DNA from: an uncultured Pseudomonadota bacterium
GTDB taxonomy: Bacteria > Pseudomonadota > Alphaproteobacteria > Rs-D84
DNA length: 64,000 bases
Reading direction: 5' to 3'
NCBI GenBank assembly: GCA_949298405.1
Contig: CASFWA010000004.1
Location: forward strand, 1 to 64,000
The notes beneath the pieces were generated by a model. That model ran no database searches. It was not told the origin of the DNA and saw nothing but the letters and a program-made list of their open reading frames with translations. Made by a program: the position numbers and the translations under genes. Below, piece by piece: positions 27,363-34,387 of this stretch; position 1 is the first letter of the stretch; each line of letters begins with the position of its first letter.

Positions 27363-27377
27363 CAATTTTGTCAACAA
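27356..27377. promoter_or_regulatory. Tandem operator-like repeat TTGTCAACAA
   Basis: Two identical decamers at 27356-27365 and 27368-27377, each with palindromic ends TTGT/ACAA and separated by two bases. They cover the -35 box of the AbiEii promoter. This looks like a repressor site, though no regulator is assigned. Confidence 0.5.
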
Positions 27378-27392
27378 GTGTTATTTAATAAT

Positions 27393-27421
27393 TTGACATT
27401 AGTTTATTGCAATTGTAATAT
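27393..27421 (+). promoter_or_regulatory. Promoter of the DUF2155 gene
   Basis: TTGACA, a 17-base spacer, then TAATAT, ending seven bases before ATG 27429. The transcript would be leaderless. Confidence 0.65.
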
Positions 27422-27428
27422 GGTTAGC

Positions 27429-27788
27429 ATGAAAAAAGTTCTTAATTTTTTGGCGTTTTCTTCTTTGTTTGTCGGTGGGTTTGTGTTAGATGCAAATGCC
27501 TATGTGGATAAAAATAGTGCTGTCATTCGTATTATGAATAAAGCGGCAGGAAAAGTACAGACTGTCACCCTGCCCGTTGGCAAAGAAGCAGAATTTGAAA
27601 AATTATCTTTGATAATAAGAACTTGTAAGCAAACAGACCCTTTCCAAGCAGAAAACTTTTTTGCTTTTGTTGAGATGTCAAAAAAATCAGAAGGTAAAAT
27701 TTTTAGTGGGTGGATGAATGCCAACGAACCTGGCGAAAACCCCGTGCAAAACGCAGATTATGATGTATGGTTAGTTAAGTGTGAATAA
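27429..27788 (+). CDS. DUF2155 periplasmic protein
   Basis: A 119-residue exported protein with a signal peptide (hydrophobic core near residues 5-20, cleavage near ANA). The core IIRTCKQTDPFQAENFFAFVEM and FSGWMNANEPG to YDVWLVKCE matches DUF2155, a family found in Alphaproteobacteria with no known function; two Cys may form a disulfide. The upstream frame is open to 27309 but the promoter's -10 box overlaps an ATG at 27420, so ATG 27429 is chosen. It is the first gene of a run ending at tsaD. Confidence 0.85.
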   Translation: MKKVLNFLAFSSLFVGGFVLDANAYVDKNSAVIRIMNKAAGKVQTVTLPVGKEAEFEKLSLIIRTCKQTDPFQAENFFAFVEMSKKSEGKIFSGWMNANEPGENPVQNADYDVWLVKCE

Positions 27789-27814
27789 TTTTTTATTATG
27801 TGGGAGGCTAAAAT

Positions 27815-28120
27815 ATGAATTTCTTAAAAAGATATCTTAAAATTTTTATTGGTATCGCAGTGCTGATTTTCGTGGTTGTTGTTTTCTTTTTGACTCAGCG
27901 TTCTGGGGATTTGGAAGGTGCTAATTTAAAAAAATGGCGTAGCGCGGATATCGAAAGACGTGTTGCCGCGGTGAAAATTTTAGTTGCGTCGGACGAGCAT
28001 TCTGAATTACTTGTACAATGCGTTGACAAGATTGCCTCTTTGCCCGAATCTGGGGAAATGGCTGTAAAAGATGCAGTATCACTATGCTATACTGGTATAC
28101 AACTGAAAGAAAACAACTAA
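27815..28120 (+). CDS. Single-pass membrane protein of unknown function
   Basis: 101 residues. One membrane helix (IFIGIAVLIFVVVVFFL, residues 10-26) is followed by a helical domain of about 70 residues with two Cys. The helical part (DIERRVAAVKILVASDEHSELLVQCVDKI) has a HEAT-repeat look, which is inference. The GGGAGG site is strong. The next gene begins one base after its stop. I do not recognise a family. Confidence 0.75.
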   Translation: MNFLKRYLKIFIGIAVLIFVVVVFFLTQRSGDLEGANLKKWRSADIERRVAAVKILVASDEHSELLVQCVDKIASLPESGEMAVKDAVSLCYTGIQLKENN

Positions 28121-28121
28121 T

Positions 28122-28814
28122 ATGCGTTTGGTTTTTGTATTAGCATTATTTTTATCTGCATGTTCTTTTGGCGCAGATTATGAATCTGTTGGAAAAAAAT
28201 ATCTTGGCACACCATATTTAACTGACCCATTGGGCGAAGAACAAAAACCAGATACAGGACCATTAATTAGATTTGATGGTTTTGATTGTGTGACTTTTGT
28301 GGAAACTGTGCTGGCTGACGAAAACGAAGAAAAACTTACAAAAATAAGATATAAAAACGGACAAATCTCATTCTTTAACAGAAATCACTTTATAGAATCT
28401 GATTGGCTAAAAAATAATGCCGATATAGTCGAAAATGTTAGTTCTGTATATGGTCAAACAAGTATCCGCACAGTGATTATTGATAAGCAAAAGTGGTTCA
28501 AAAAAGTTCATGGTATGGATTATAATTGCCCCGTTGAAACAGTAAATATAGAATACATCCCATATAAAAACTTGAAAAATTTAAAATTAGATGAAGTTTT
28601 AATAGTGTTATTTATTGCTGGAAATTCAGGAAAAAGTGATAAAATAGGTACAGACTTGGCGGTCACACATATGGGTTTTTTATTGCCTGACGGTAGATTA
28701 AGACACGCGTCTTCTGCTGCTGGCAAGGTTGTAGATGTTGATTTTATGGATTATGCCGCTAAGCAGAAAAAGAATAACAATAACTTGGGTATAACATTGG
28801 TGAAAATAAAATGA
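28122..28814 (+). CDS. DUF1460 lipoprotein, putative amidase-like
   Basis: 230 residues. The signal peptide ends in a lipobox (LFLSAC), so it is a lipoprotein. The family core is KYLGTPYLTDPLGE, FDCVTFVETVLA with the likely catalytic Cys near residue 56, KIRYKNG and SDWLKNN, and VTHMGFLL with the likely catalytic His near residue 186. DUF1460 belongs to the NlpC/P60-like papain fold and includes N-acetylmuramoyl-alanine amidase-like enzymes. It overlaps tsaD by four bases (ATGA). Confidence 0.85.
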   Translation: MRLVFVLALFLSACSFGADYESVGKKYLGTPYLTDPLGEEQKPDTGPLIRFDGFDCVTFVETVLADENEEKLTKIRYKNGQISFFNRNHFIESDWLKNNADIVENVSSVYGQTSIRTVIIDKQKWFKKVHGMDYNCPVETVNIEYIPYKNLKNLKLDEVLIVLFIAGNSGKSDKIGTDLAVTHMGFLLPDGRLRHASSAAGKVVDVDFMDYAAKQKKNNNNLGITLVKIK

Positions 28815-29938
28815 GTGAAGAAAAAATTATTCGTTTAGATATGGGACAACTGGAAGGCGACGCACATAAAGGAACCAACCGTGCTGTATTGTGTTTGGGT
28901 ATCGAATCTTCTTGTGATGAAACTAGTGCCGCAATAGTTGATTCTGATAGAAATATTCTTTCACATATAATTTATTCACAAATACCAGAACACCAGAAAT
29001 ATGGTGGTGTTGTACCGGAATTAGCAGCGCGTGCACATATATTAGCCATAGACGAAGTTATAAAACAAACATTAGAAAAAGCAGGAAAAACTATTTCTGA
29101 TATAGATGTTGTTGCAGCTACTGCAGGTCCTGGGTTAATTGGTGGGGTTTTGGTGGGCTGGATGGCTGCAACAGGTATTGCACAATCAACAAATAAGCCA
29201 CTAGTCGCTGTTAATCATTTAGAAGGTCATGCCCTGGTTCCACGTTTACATGCATCTGCGGCTAATGGTAAAGATGGCGCAATATCTGTGGAATTCCCAT
29301 ATTTGTTAATGTTGGCTTCTGGTGGACATTGTCAAATATTATTAGTTCGAGGGGTTGGTGAATATGAATTAATTGGTCAAACCTTGGATGATAGTGCTGG
29401 CGAGGCTTTTGATAAAGTCGCAAAAATGTTAGGGCTTGGTTATCCTGGTGGGCCTGTTGTTGATAAACGTGCAGGAATGGGTAATCCAAAAGCATTTAAT
29501 TTTCCGCGTCCATTATGCGATAAGCCAGGATGCGATTTTTCATTTAGCGGTATAAAAACAGCAGCAAGAACATTTTTAGATAAGCAACCTGCCCCATATT
29601 CAGAAGAACTTATAAATGATTTTTGTGCGTCTTTTCAAGCAGCTGTTGTTGATTGCATAATTAATCGTTTAACTAATGCTTTGAATGATGTACGTGTTAA
29701 AAATATCAATCCGAAAACTTTGGTAGTCGCCGGTGGCGTGGCTAAAAATAGTGCTATTCGTGCGGCCATGGAAAAGTTAGCGGCAGAAAATGCGATGTTA
29801 TTTGCTGCTCCTCCGATGAATTTGTGTACGGATAATGGGGCGATGATTGCTTGGGCCGGTATTGAAAATTATAAATTAGGTCGTATTGTTCGCGAACCTG
29901 TTGCACCGCGCCCGCGTTGGCCATTAACAGAAAAATAA
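28811..29938 (+). CDS. tsaD: tRNA N6-threonylcarbamoyladenosine synthase subunit TsaD
   Basis: Transfers threonylcarbamoyl to A37 of ANN-decoding tRNAs with TsaB and TsaE. The ASKHA fold motifs LGIESSCDETSAAIV, the metal ligands HLEGH and LVVAGGVAKNSAIR are present. At 375 residues it carries about 25 extra N-terminal residues (MSEEKIIRLDMGQLEGD) compared with the usual start. It is translationally coupled to the DUF1460 gene. Its partner tsaB lies at 59223 in the same window. Confidence 0.95.
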   Translation: MSEEKIIRLDMGQLEGDAHKGTNRAVLCLGIESSCDETSAAIVDSDRNILSHIIYSQIPEHQKYGGVVPELAARAHILAIDEVIKQTLEKAGKTISDIDVVAATAGPGLIGGVLVGWMAATGIAQSTNKPLVAVNHLEGHALVPRLHASAANGKDGAISVEFPYLLMLASGGHCQILLVRGVGEYELIGQTLDDSAGEAFDKVAKMLGLGYPGGPVVDKRAGMGNPKAFNFPRPLCDKPGCDFSFSGIKTAARTFLDKQPAPYSEELINDFCASFQAAVVDCIINRLTNALNDVRVKNINPKTLVVAGGVAKNSAIRAAMEKLAAENAMLFAAPPMNLCTDNGAMIAWAGIENYKLGRIVREPVAPRPRWPLTEK

Positions 29939-29968
29939 AAAAACTGCTTATAATAAGCAGTTTTTTAT
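29938..29968. terminator. Terminator after tsaD (convergent)
   Basis: AAAACTGCTTA/TAAGCAGTTTT stem with T run. Confidence 0.9.
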
Positions 29969-29973
29969 TTTGT

Positions 29974-30975
29974 CTAACGATTTTTTTCTTCTGTTAAGGC
30001 AAAATTATTAATAATACTCATTTCTTTTTGTTTTTTTAAAATTGAGATACCTTTTTGAAAGTCTTTATTATCTTTTACTTTTGTATATAAATTTTTTATT
30101 TTTTCTATTTCTTGTTTTATTATTTCAATGCGAATTTTTGTTGCTAATTTAGGATTGTGCAAAAATTCACTTGCCGAATTTTTAAAGTTATATAACGCAT
30201 TTCGCATGTTTTTAATTTCTGGTTTGTTCTTTACGTTTACATGTTGTTTTTTAGGTAATGCATCATATTCTTTTATAAGTCTGTCAATGTCCAGCCAGCC
30301 AAGACGGGCGAAATCTACATTAAACATGTAGTCCGCGTTCTGATATTTTGAATCAGCAAAATCTATAATCGATAAAGTTTTTGTTTCTCTGTTAAAGAAT
30401 ATGTTGTGTTCATTCATATCACCATGCGCAAAAACTATACTTGCATCATTATCAGACGCGACATCAAACCAATCTTTTGCATCTTGTACAATTTGCATAT
30501 CTTCCTTGGAAATATATTTTGATAACTTATCAATAAGAACCGGAATGGATACTTCACCTAGATATTCAACACTTGTAAAACTGTCAAAAGTTTCTTTCTG
30601 CGTAAGAACTTGTTTTGATTGATTTATATCATTTATAAAATGTGCAATCCCTTTATAAATAATATCTACTTCCTTTTTTGTAAGAGTTTCAAAAAAAGAT
30701 GATGATAATGGTTTGCCGGTTGCACGTTCTTCTACGACAAAATATTCTTTTGAAGAAATTTCTAGTGTGCGCGGCACAAAATAATTCTTGTTGTTTGCGG
30801 CAAGAACTTTATCTGATGTATCTTTTGCCTGAATCTGTTTGCCTAGCCATGTGTTTAATATCTTTGAATTAGAAGTGTCCACAGGGCGTTTTATGACCAA
30901 ACCATCTGCAAGATATACAAGTGTTTCCCTGGGGGCATTTGTATTTATTTGTTGCAAATTATCCAGTTTGCTCAT
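29974..30975 (-). CDS. APH-fold phosphotransferase-like protein
   Basis: 333 residues with a protein-kinase-like APH fold. The catalytic loop FAHGDMNEHNIFF (near residue 185) keeps the HGD..N pattern and the metal-binding SIIDFADS follows. The N-terminal lobe includes VIKRP and YFVVEERATG. The last 80 residues are a lysine-rich helical extension. The substrate is unknown; family members phosphorylate aminoglycosides, choline, homoserine and other small molecules. A GGAG site supports the start. A second, degenerate member lies at 52511. Confidence 0.8.
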   Translation of the reverse strand: MSKLDNLQQINTNAPRETLVYLADGLVIKRPVDTSNSKILNTWLGKQIQAKDTSDKVLAANNKNYFVPRTLEISSKEYFVVEERATGKPLSSSFFETLTKKEVDIIYKGIAHFINDINQSKQVLTQKETFDSFTSVEYLGEVSIPVLIDKLSKYISKEDMQIVQDAKDWFDVASDNDASIVFAHGDMNEHNIFFNRETKTLSIIDFADSKYQNADYMFNVDFARLGWLDIDRLIKEYDALPKKQHVNVKNKPEIKNMRNALYNFKNSASEFLHNPKLATKIRIEIIKQEIEKIKNLYTKVKDNKDFQKGISILKKQKEMSIINNFALTEEKNR

Positions 30976-31026
30976 AATATAAACTCCATATTTAAACTAA
31001 TAATAAATATTATATCATAAAAAGCC

Positions 31027-32265
31027 ATGCAAAAACCAGAACCTTTTGTACAACCAGATATGATTTTTAGCGTTTCTGACGCGTCTGCGTTATTAAAAAA
31101 TGTTGTTGAAACTGCTTTTCCACGCATCAAAATTCGTGGTGAATTATCCCAGATAACACGCGCAACTTCTGGGCATATGTATATGACAATAAAAGATTCA
31201 AATGCTGCGATATCTGTAATTATTTGGCGCGGAACCCCTATTCCGTTTAAATTGGAAGATGGATTAGAAGTTATTATAACTGGTCGATTTACTACTTACC
31301 CAGCACGTAGCAATTATCAAATTATTGTTAGTGAAATAGAAATGGCAGGCGTTGGCGCGATATTAAAGATGCTTGAAGAAAGAAAACGCAAACTTGCCGC
31401 AGAAGGTTTGTTTGATGCGTCTAAAAAGAAACCTTTGCCACGTTTCCCCGAGACGATTGGTATTGTGACAAGTCCTACAGGGGCAGCCTTTCAAGACATC
31501 CAAAACAGATTACGCGAAAGATTTCCGGTAAAAATACTTTTGTATCCAGCAACCGTACAAGGTGCAACAGCCGCAGCAGAAGTTGCAGCAGGTATAGAAT
31601 ATTTTAATCGTGCAAAAAACGTTGATGTAATAATAGTTGCTCGCGGTGGCGGCGCATTAGAAGACCTTTTGCCTTTTTCTGAGGAAATTGTTGTTCGTGC
31701 TGCGGCGGCAAGCGAAATACCTTTGGTTTCCGGGGTTGGGCATGAACCGGATTGGATGTTGATTGATTTCGCCGCAGATGTTCGGGCACCTACCCCAACT
31801 GGTGCTGCAGAAATGGTCGTACCAACAAAACTTTCTTTGATTCAAGAATTAGATAATTTATGGCATAGATTGTCTAACAATTTTACAACAAGACTGACAA
31901 ACGCGAAATCAAGATTAGAATCCATAAACATAAAAAGCCCTAAACAATTAGTTATGGAACAAACTCAGCGTTTGGATGACGTGTCTAGAACAATGAATTT
32001 GATAATAAACAGTAAATTAATGACAGCAAAACAAAAAATGGAAGTTGTCGGAAACTTTCAAAATATTTTGCAGACCAGAATCTCGTTGTCCAATCAATCT
32101 ATAACTCATCTGGGGCAAATGTTAAATTCGCTTAGTTATAAAAGTGTCTTGCAACGTGGTTATGCAATAGTTCGCGATAAAAACAATCAAATAATTAGTC
32201 GAAAATCTGAAAATCTGAAACCTGTGACAATTGAATTTGCAGATGGTGTTTTAAACCTTGATTAG
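31027..32265 (+). CDS. xseA: Exodeoxyribonuclease VII large subunit
   Basis: Catalytic subunit of the single-strand nuclease ExoVII, 412 residues. It has an N-terminal OB-fold (KIRGELSQITRATSGHMYMT), a nuclease domain (VDVIIVARGGGALEDL; VSGVGHEPDWMLIDFAADVRAPTPTGAAE), and a coiled-coil C-terminus. There is no ribosome-binding site; TATCAT ends eight bases before ATG, compatible with a leaderless mRNA. Its 3' end overlaps the 3' end of convergent recN by 15 bases. The small subunit XseB is not in view. Confidence 0.96.
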   Translation: MQKPEPFVQPDMIFSVSDASALLKNVVETAFPRIKIRGELSQITRATSGHMYMTIKDSNAAISVIIWRGTPIPFKLEDGLEVIITGRFTTYPARSNYQIIVSEIEMAGVGAILKMLEERKRKLAAEGLFDASKKKPLPRFPETIGIVTSPTGAAFQDIQNRLRERFPVKILLYPATVQGATAAAEVAAGIEYFNRAKNVDVIIVARGGGALEDLLPFSEEIVVRAAAASEIPLVSGVGHEPDWMLIDFAADVRAPTPTGAAEMVVPTKLSLIQELDNLWHRLSNNFTTRLTNAKSRLESINIKSPKQLVMEQTQRLDDVSRTMNLIINSKLMTAKQKMEVVGNFQNILQTRISLSNQSITHLGQMLNSLSYKSVLQRGYAIVRDKNNQIISRKSENLKPVTIEFADGVLNLD

Positions 32266-33903
32266 CGTTCTTGCTGTTGCAAGTGCTTCCGGTGTAATTT
32301 CTGCGCCGCTAATGATCCTTGCGATTTCATTTAATCTATTTTCACCTGTTGTTTCAGATATGCGGGTGACAGTTTTGTCGGACACAACAGATTTTTCTAT
32401 TTTGAAATGCCTGTCAGCAAAACCGGCAACTTGTGCAGAATGTGTTATTACCAACGCCTGAGAATTCTTTGCCAGTTTGTTAAGACGCAAACCAACCGCA
32501 CTGGCTGTCGAACCACTAATTCCTGTGTCAACCTCATCAAATATAAATGTATGAGAAGAATCACAGCTTGTCAGAACTACGCGCATCGCTAACATTAAAC
32601 GCGCTAATTCACCGCCAGATGCCGCTTTGTGTAATGGTGCAAATGGCATACCTGGATTTGTTTTAATCATAAAAAGAATTTCGTCACAACCTGTGGAACT
32701 TGGGGTTGACGGTGTTATTTCTATCTTGAAATCCGCCTGCCCCAATTTTAAATCTGGCAGTTCAAATAGTATACGATTACGCAATTCTTCCGCTGCTTTT
32801 TGACGCGAAATCGTTAATTTTTTTGCATTCTCTTTAAAAATAGACTCTTTCTGTACAACGTCTGTTTTTAATTTTTTTAATTCTGCATCAGAATTGTCTA
32901 TCGCATTTAGTTGTGCTGTCATTAGTTCCAGTTTTTGTGGTAATTCGTCCGCGGAAACTCTATGTTTGCGCGCCGCTGCGCGTATTGCAAATAGGCGTTC
33001 TTCTATTGCATCTAAATTATCTACATCAACTTCATTCGGTTTTAGTTCGCTTATGATGTTTGATATAGTTTGCGCCGTTTCATAAAGTGCATCTATTTGT
33101 TCTTGATAAGGATTCGGTTCTGTTTTTATCTTTTGCAATATATGAGCCACAGAAAATATTTGCCCGTCCAGACTTTCGCCGCGTGGATTTAATGCGTTTA
33201 TAGCGTCTGTTAGAATTGCTGCATCTTTTTCTGCGTTCATCATCATTGTACGCTTGTTAGATAATTCTTCTTCTTCGCCAATTCGTACATTCAAAGATTG
33301 CAATTCAGATACATTATGTTGAAGAAAATCACGTTCTGATGCAGATTTCTCCAATATTTCATTTAGTTCTTTTAATCGTTTTTCAGCATTGTGATATTCT
33401 TCATAAGATTTTTTTACATCTTCTAATAATTTTATATTGTTAGAATCATATGCTGTCGCAAAATTGTCCAATGCATTACGATGTGTGGCAGGATTTAATA
33501 ATGTATGGTTTGCAAATTGGCCGTGTATTTCTACAAGTTCATCGCCTATTTGTTTAAGCGTTTTTATAGATACAGGTATATCGTTTACCCAAGCGCGACT
33601 TTTGCCGTCTGAGTTCAATGTCCTGCGCATAATTAAAACATCGTCGTAGTCAATTCCGTTCTCGTCTAAAATTTTATGCAAGGTTTCATTAATTGTATCA
33701 AATTCTGCAACAACTGATGCAGTGTCACATCCGTGACGTACCAAGCCTGCGTCGGAACGTGCGCCAAGCGCCAATGCCAATGCGTCTAATAAAATACTTT
33801 TCCCTGCGCCCGTTTCACCAGTTAAAATGTTTAAACCCGAACCGAAACTTAAATTCAGTTTTTCTATTAATACTATGTTCGAAATATTTAAACTGGTTAA
33901 CAT
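32251..33903 (-). CDS. recN: DNA repair protein RecN
   Basis: SMC-like ATPase in double-strand-break repair, 550 residues. N-terminal LTSLNISNIVLIEKL and Walker A TGETGAGKS, a long central coiled coil, then the ABC signature ASGGELARLMLAMR and Walker B FIFDEVDTGISG. The open frame extends to 33951, but homology begins at ATG 33903, six bases after a perfect TATAAT. No ribosome-binding site is seen, so the transcript is probably leaderless. It follows the split addA genes. Confidence 0.96.
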   Translation of the reverse strand: MLTSLNISNIVLIEKLNLSFGSGLNILTGETGAGKSILLDALALALGARSDAGLVRHGCDTASVVAEFDTINETLHKILDENGIDYDDVLIMRRTLNSDGKSRAWVNDIPVSIKTLKQIGDELVEIHGQFANHTLLNPATHRNALDNFATAYDSNNIKLLEDVKKSYEEYHNAEKRLKELNEILEKSASERDFLQHNVSELQSLNVRIGEEEELSNKRTMMMNAEKDAAILTDAINALNPRGESLDGQIFSVAHILQKIKTEPNPYQEQIDALYETAQTISNIISELKPNEVDVDNLDAIEERLFAIRAAARKHRVSADELPQKLELMTAQLNAIDNSDAELKKLKTDVVQKESIFKENAKKLTISRQKAAEELRNRILFELPDLKLGQADFKIEITPSTPSSTGCDEILFMIKTNPGMPFAPLHKAASGGELARLMLAMRVVLTSCDSSHTFIFDEVDTGISGSTASAVGLRLNKLAKNSQALVITHSAQVAGFADRHFKIEKSVVSDKTVTRISETTGENRLNEIARIISGAEITPEALATARTLIKV

Positions 33904-33909
33904 GCGTGA

Positions 33910-33939
33910 ATTATATCCAGGTTGGCATTGTGTTTTCAA
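33910..33939 (-). promoter_or_regulatory. recN promoter
   Basis: Minus-strand TTGAAA (33934-33939), an 18-base spacer, then TATAAT (33910-33915), six bases before the recN ATG. Confidence 0.7.
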
Positions 33940-33943
33940 GTTT

Positions 33944-34387
33944 TTAATCACATTTTTCTAAATAAAAATCATGTAGCCATAAAATATAGCATTGAATTTT
34001 GTATGCCGGATATGCATCTTGTAACAAAGTTTTATATTCAAGAACCTGTGAAATATACTTGTCGTGATTAATTTGTTTGTTCGTATCTGTTTTATATTCT
34101 AATACAATAATCGTTTTTGATTCTTTATCAATATTTAACCGGTCAATTCGTCTGCTTACGAAATTGCCATCGATATAACCTGCTATTGGTACTTCTGTCT
34201 TAGAATCTTTATTAAAAAACGGCAATAACTCATTGTGTTTTTTAATCTTTTTTATTAATTCGGGGTCGCCCTTTTCGGTGCTATCAATGGTTATCTGTTG
34301 TAATTTTTTATGAATTTGTGCGCCTGTTTCTATGGCGTATTTTTTCTGTTCTTGTTCAAGCAATAGTTTATATAGATTATTTGTCAT
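33944..34387 (-). CDS. PD-(D/E)XK nuclease domain of AddA as a separate protein
   Basis: 147 residues corresponding to the C-terminal nuclease domain of AddA. TGAQIHKKLQQI matches the domain's opening helix, and RRIDRLNI with VLEYKTD matches the catalytic core (usually IDRL and DYKT; Glu replaces Asp here). ATG 34387 lies inside the stop region of the helicase gene (overlap ATGACAAATAA), giving translational coupling. In other Alphaproteobacteria this domain is fused to the helicase. Whether the split is real or a sequencing frameshift cannot be decided here. Confidence 0.8.
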   Translation of the reverse strand: MTNNLYKLLLEQEQKKYAIETGAQIHKKLQQITIDSTEKGDPELIKKIKKHNELLPFFNKDSKTEVPIAGYIDGNFVSRRIDRLNIDKESKTIIVLEYKTDTNKQINHDKYISQVLEYKTLLQDAYPAYKIQCYILWLHDFYLEKCD

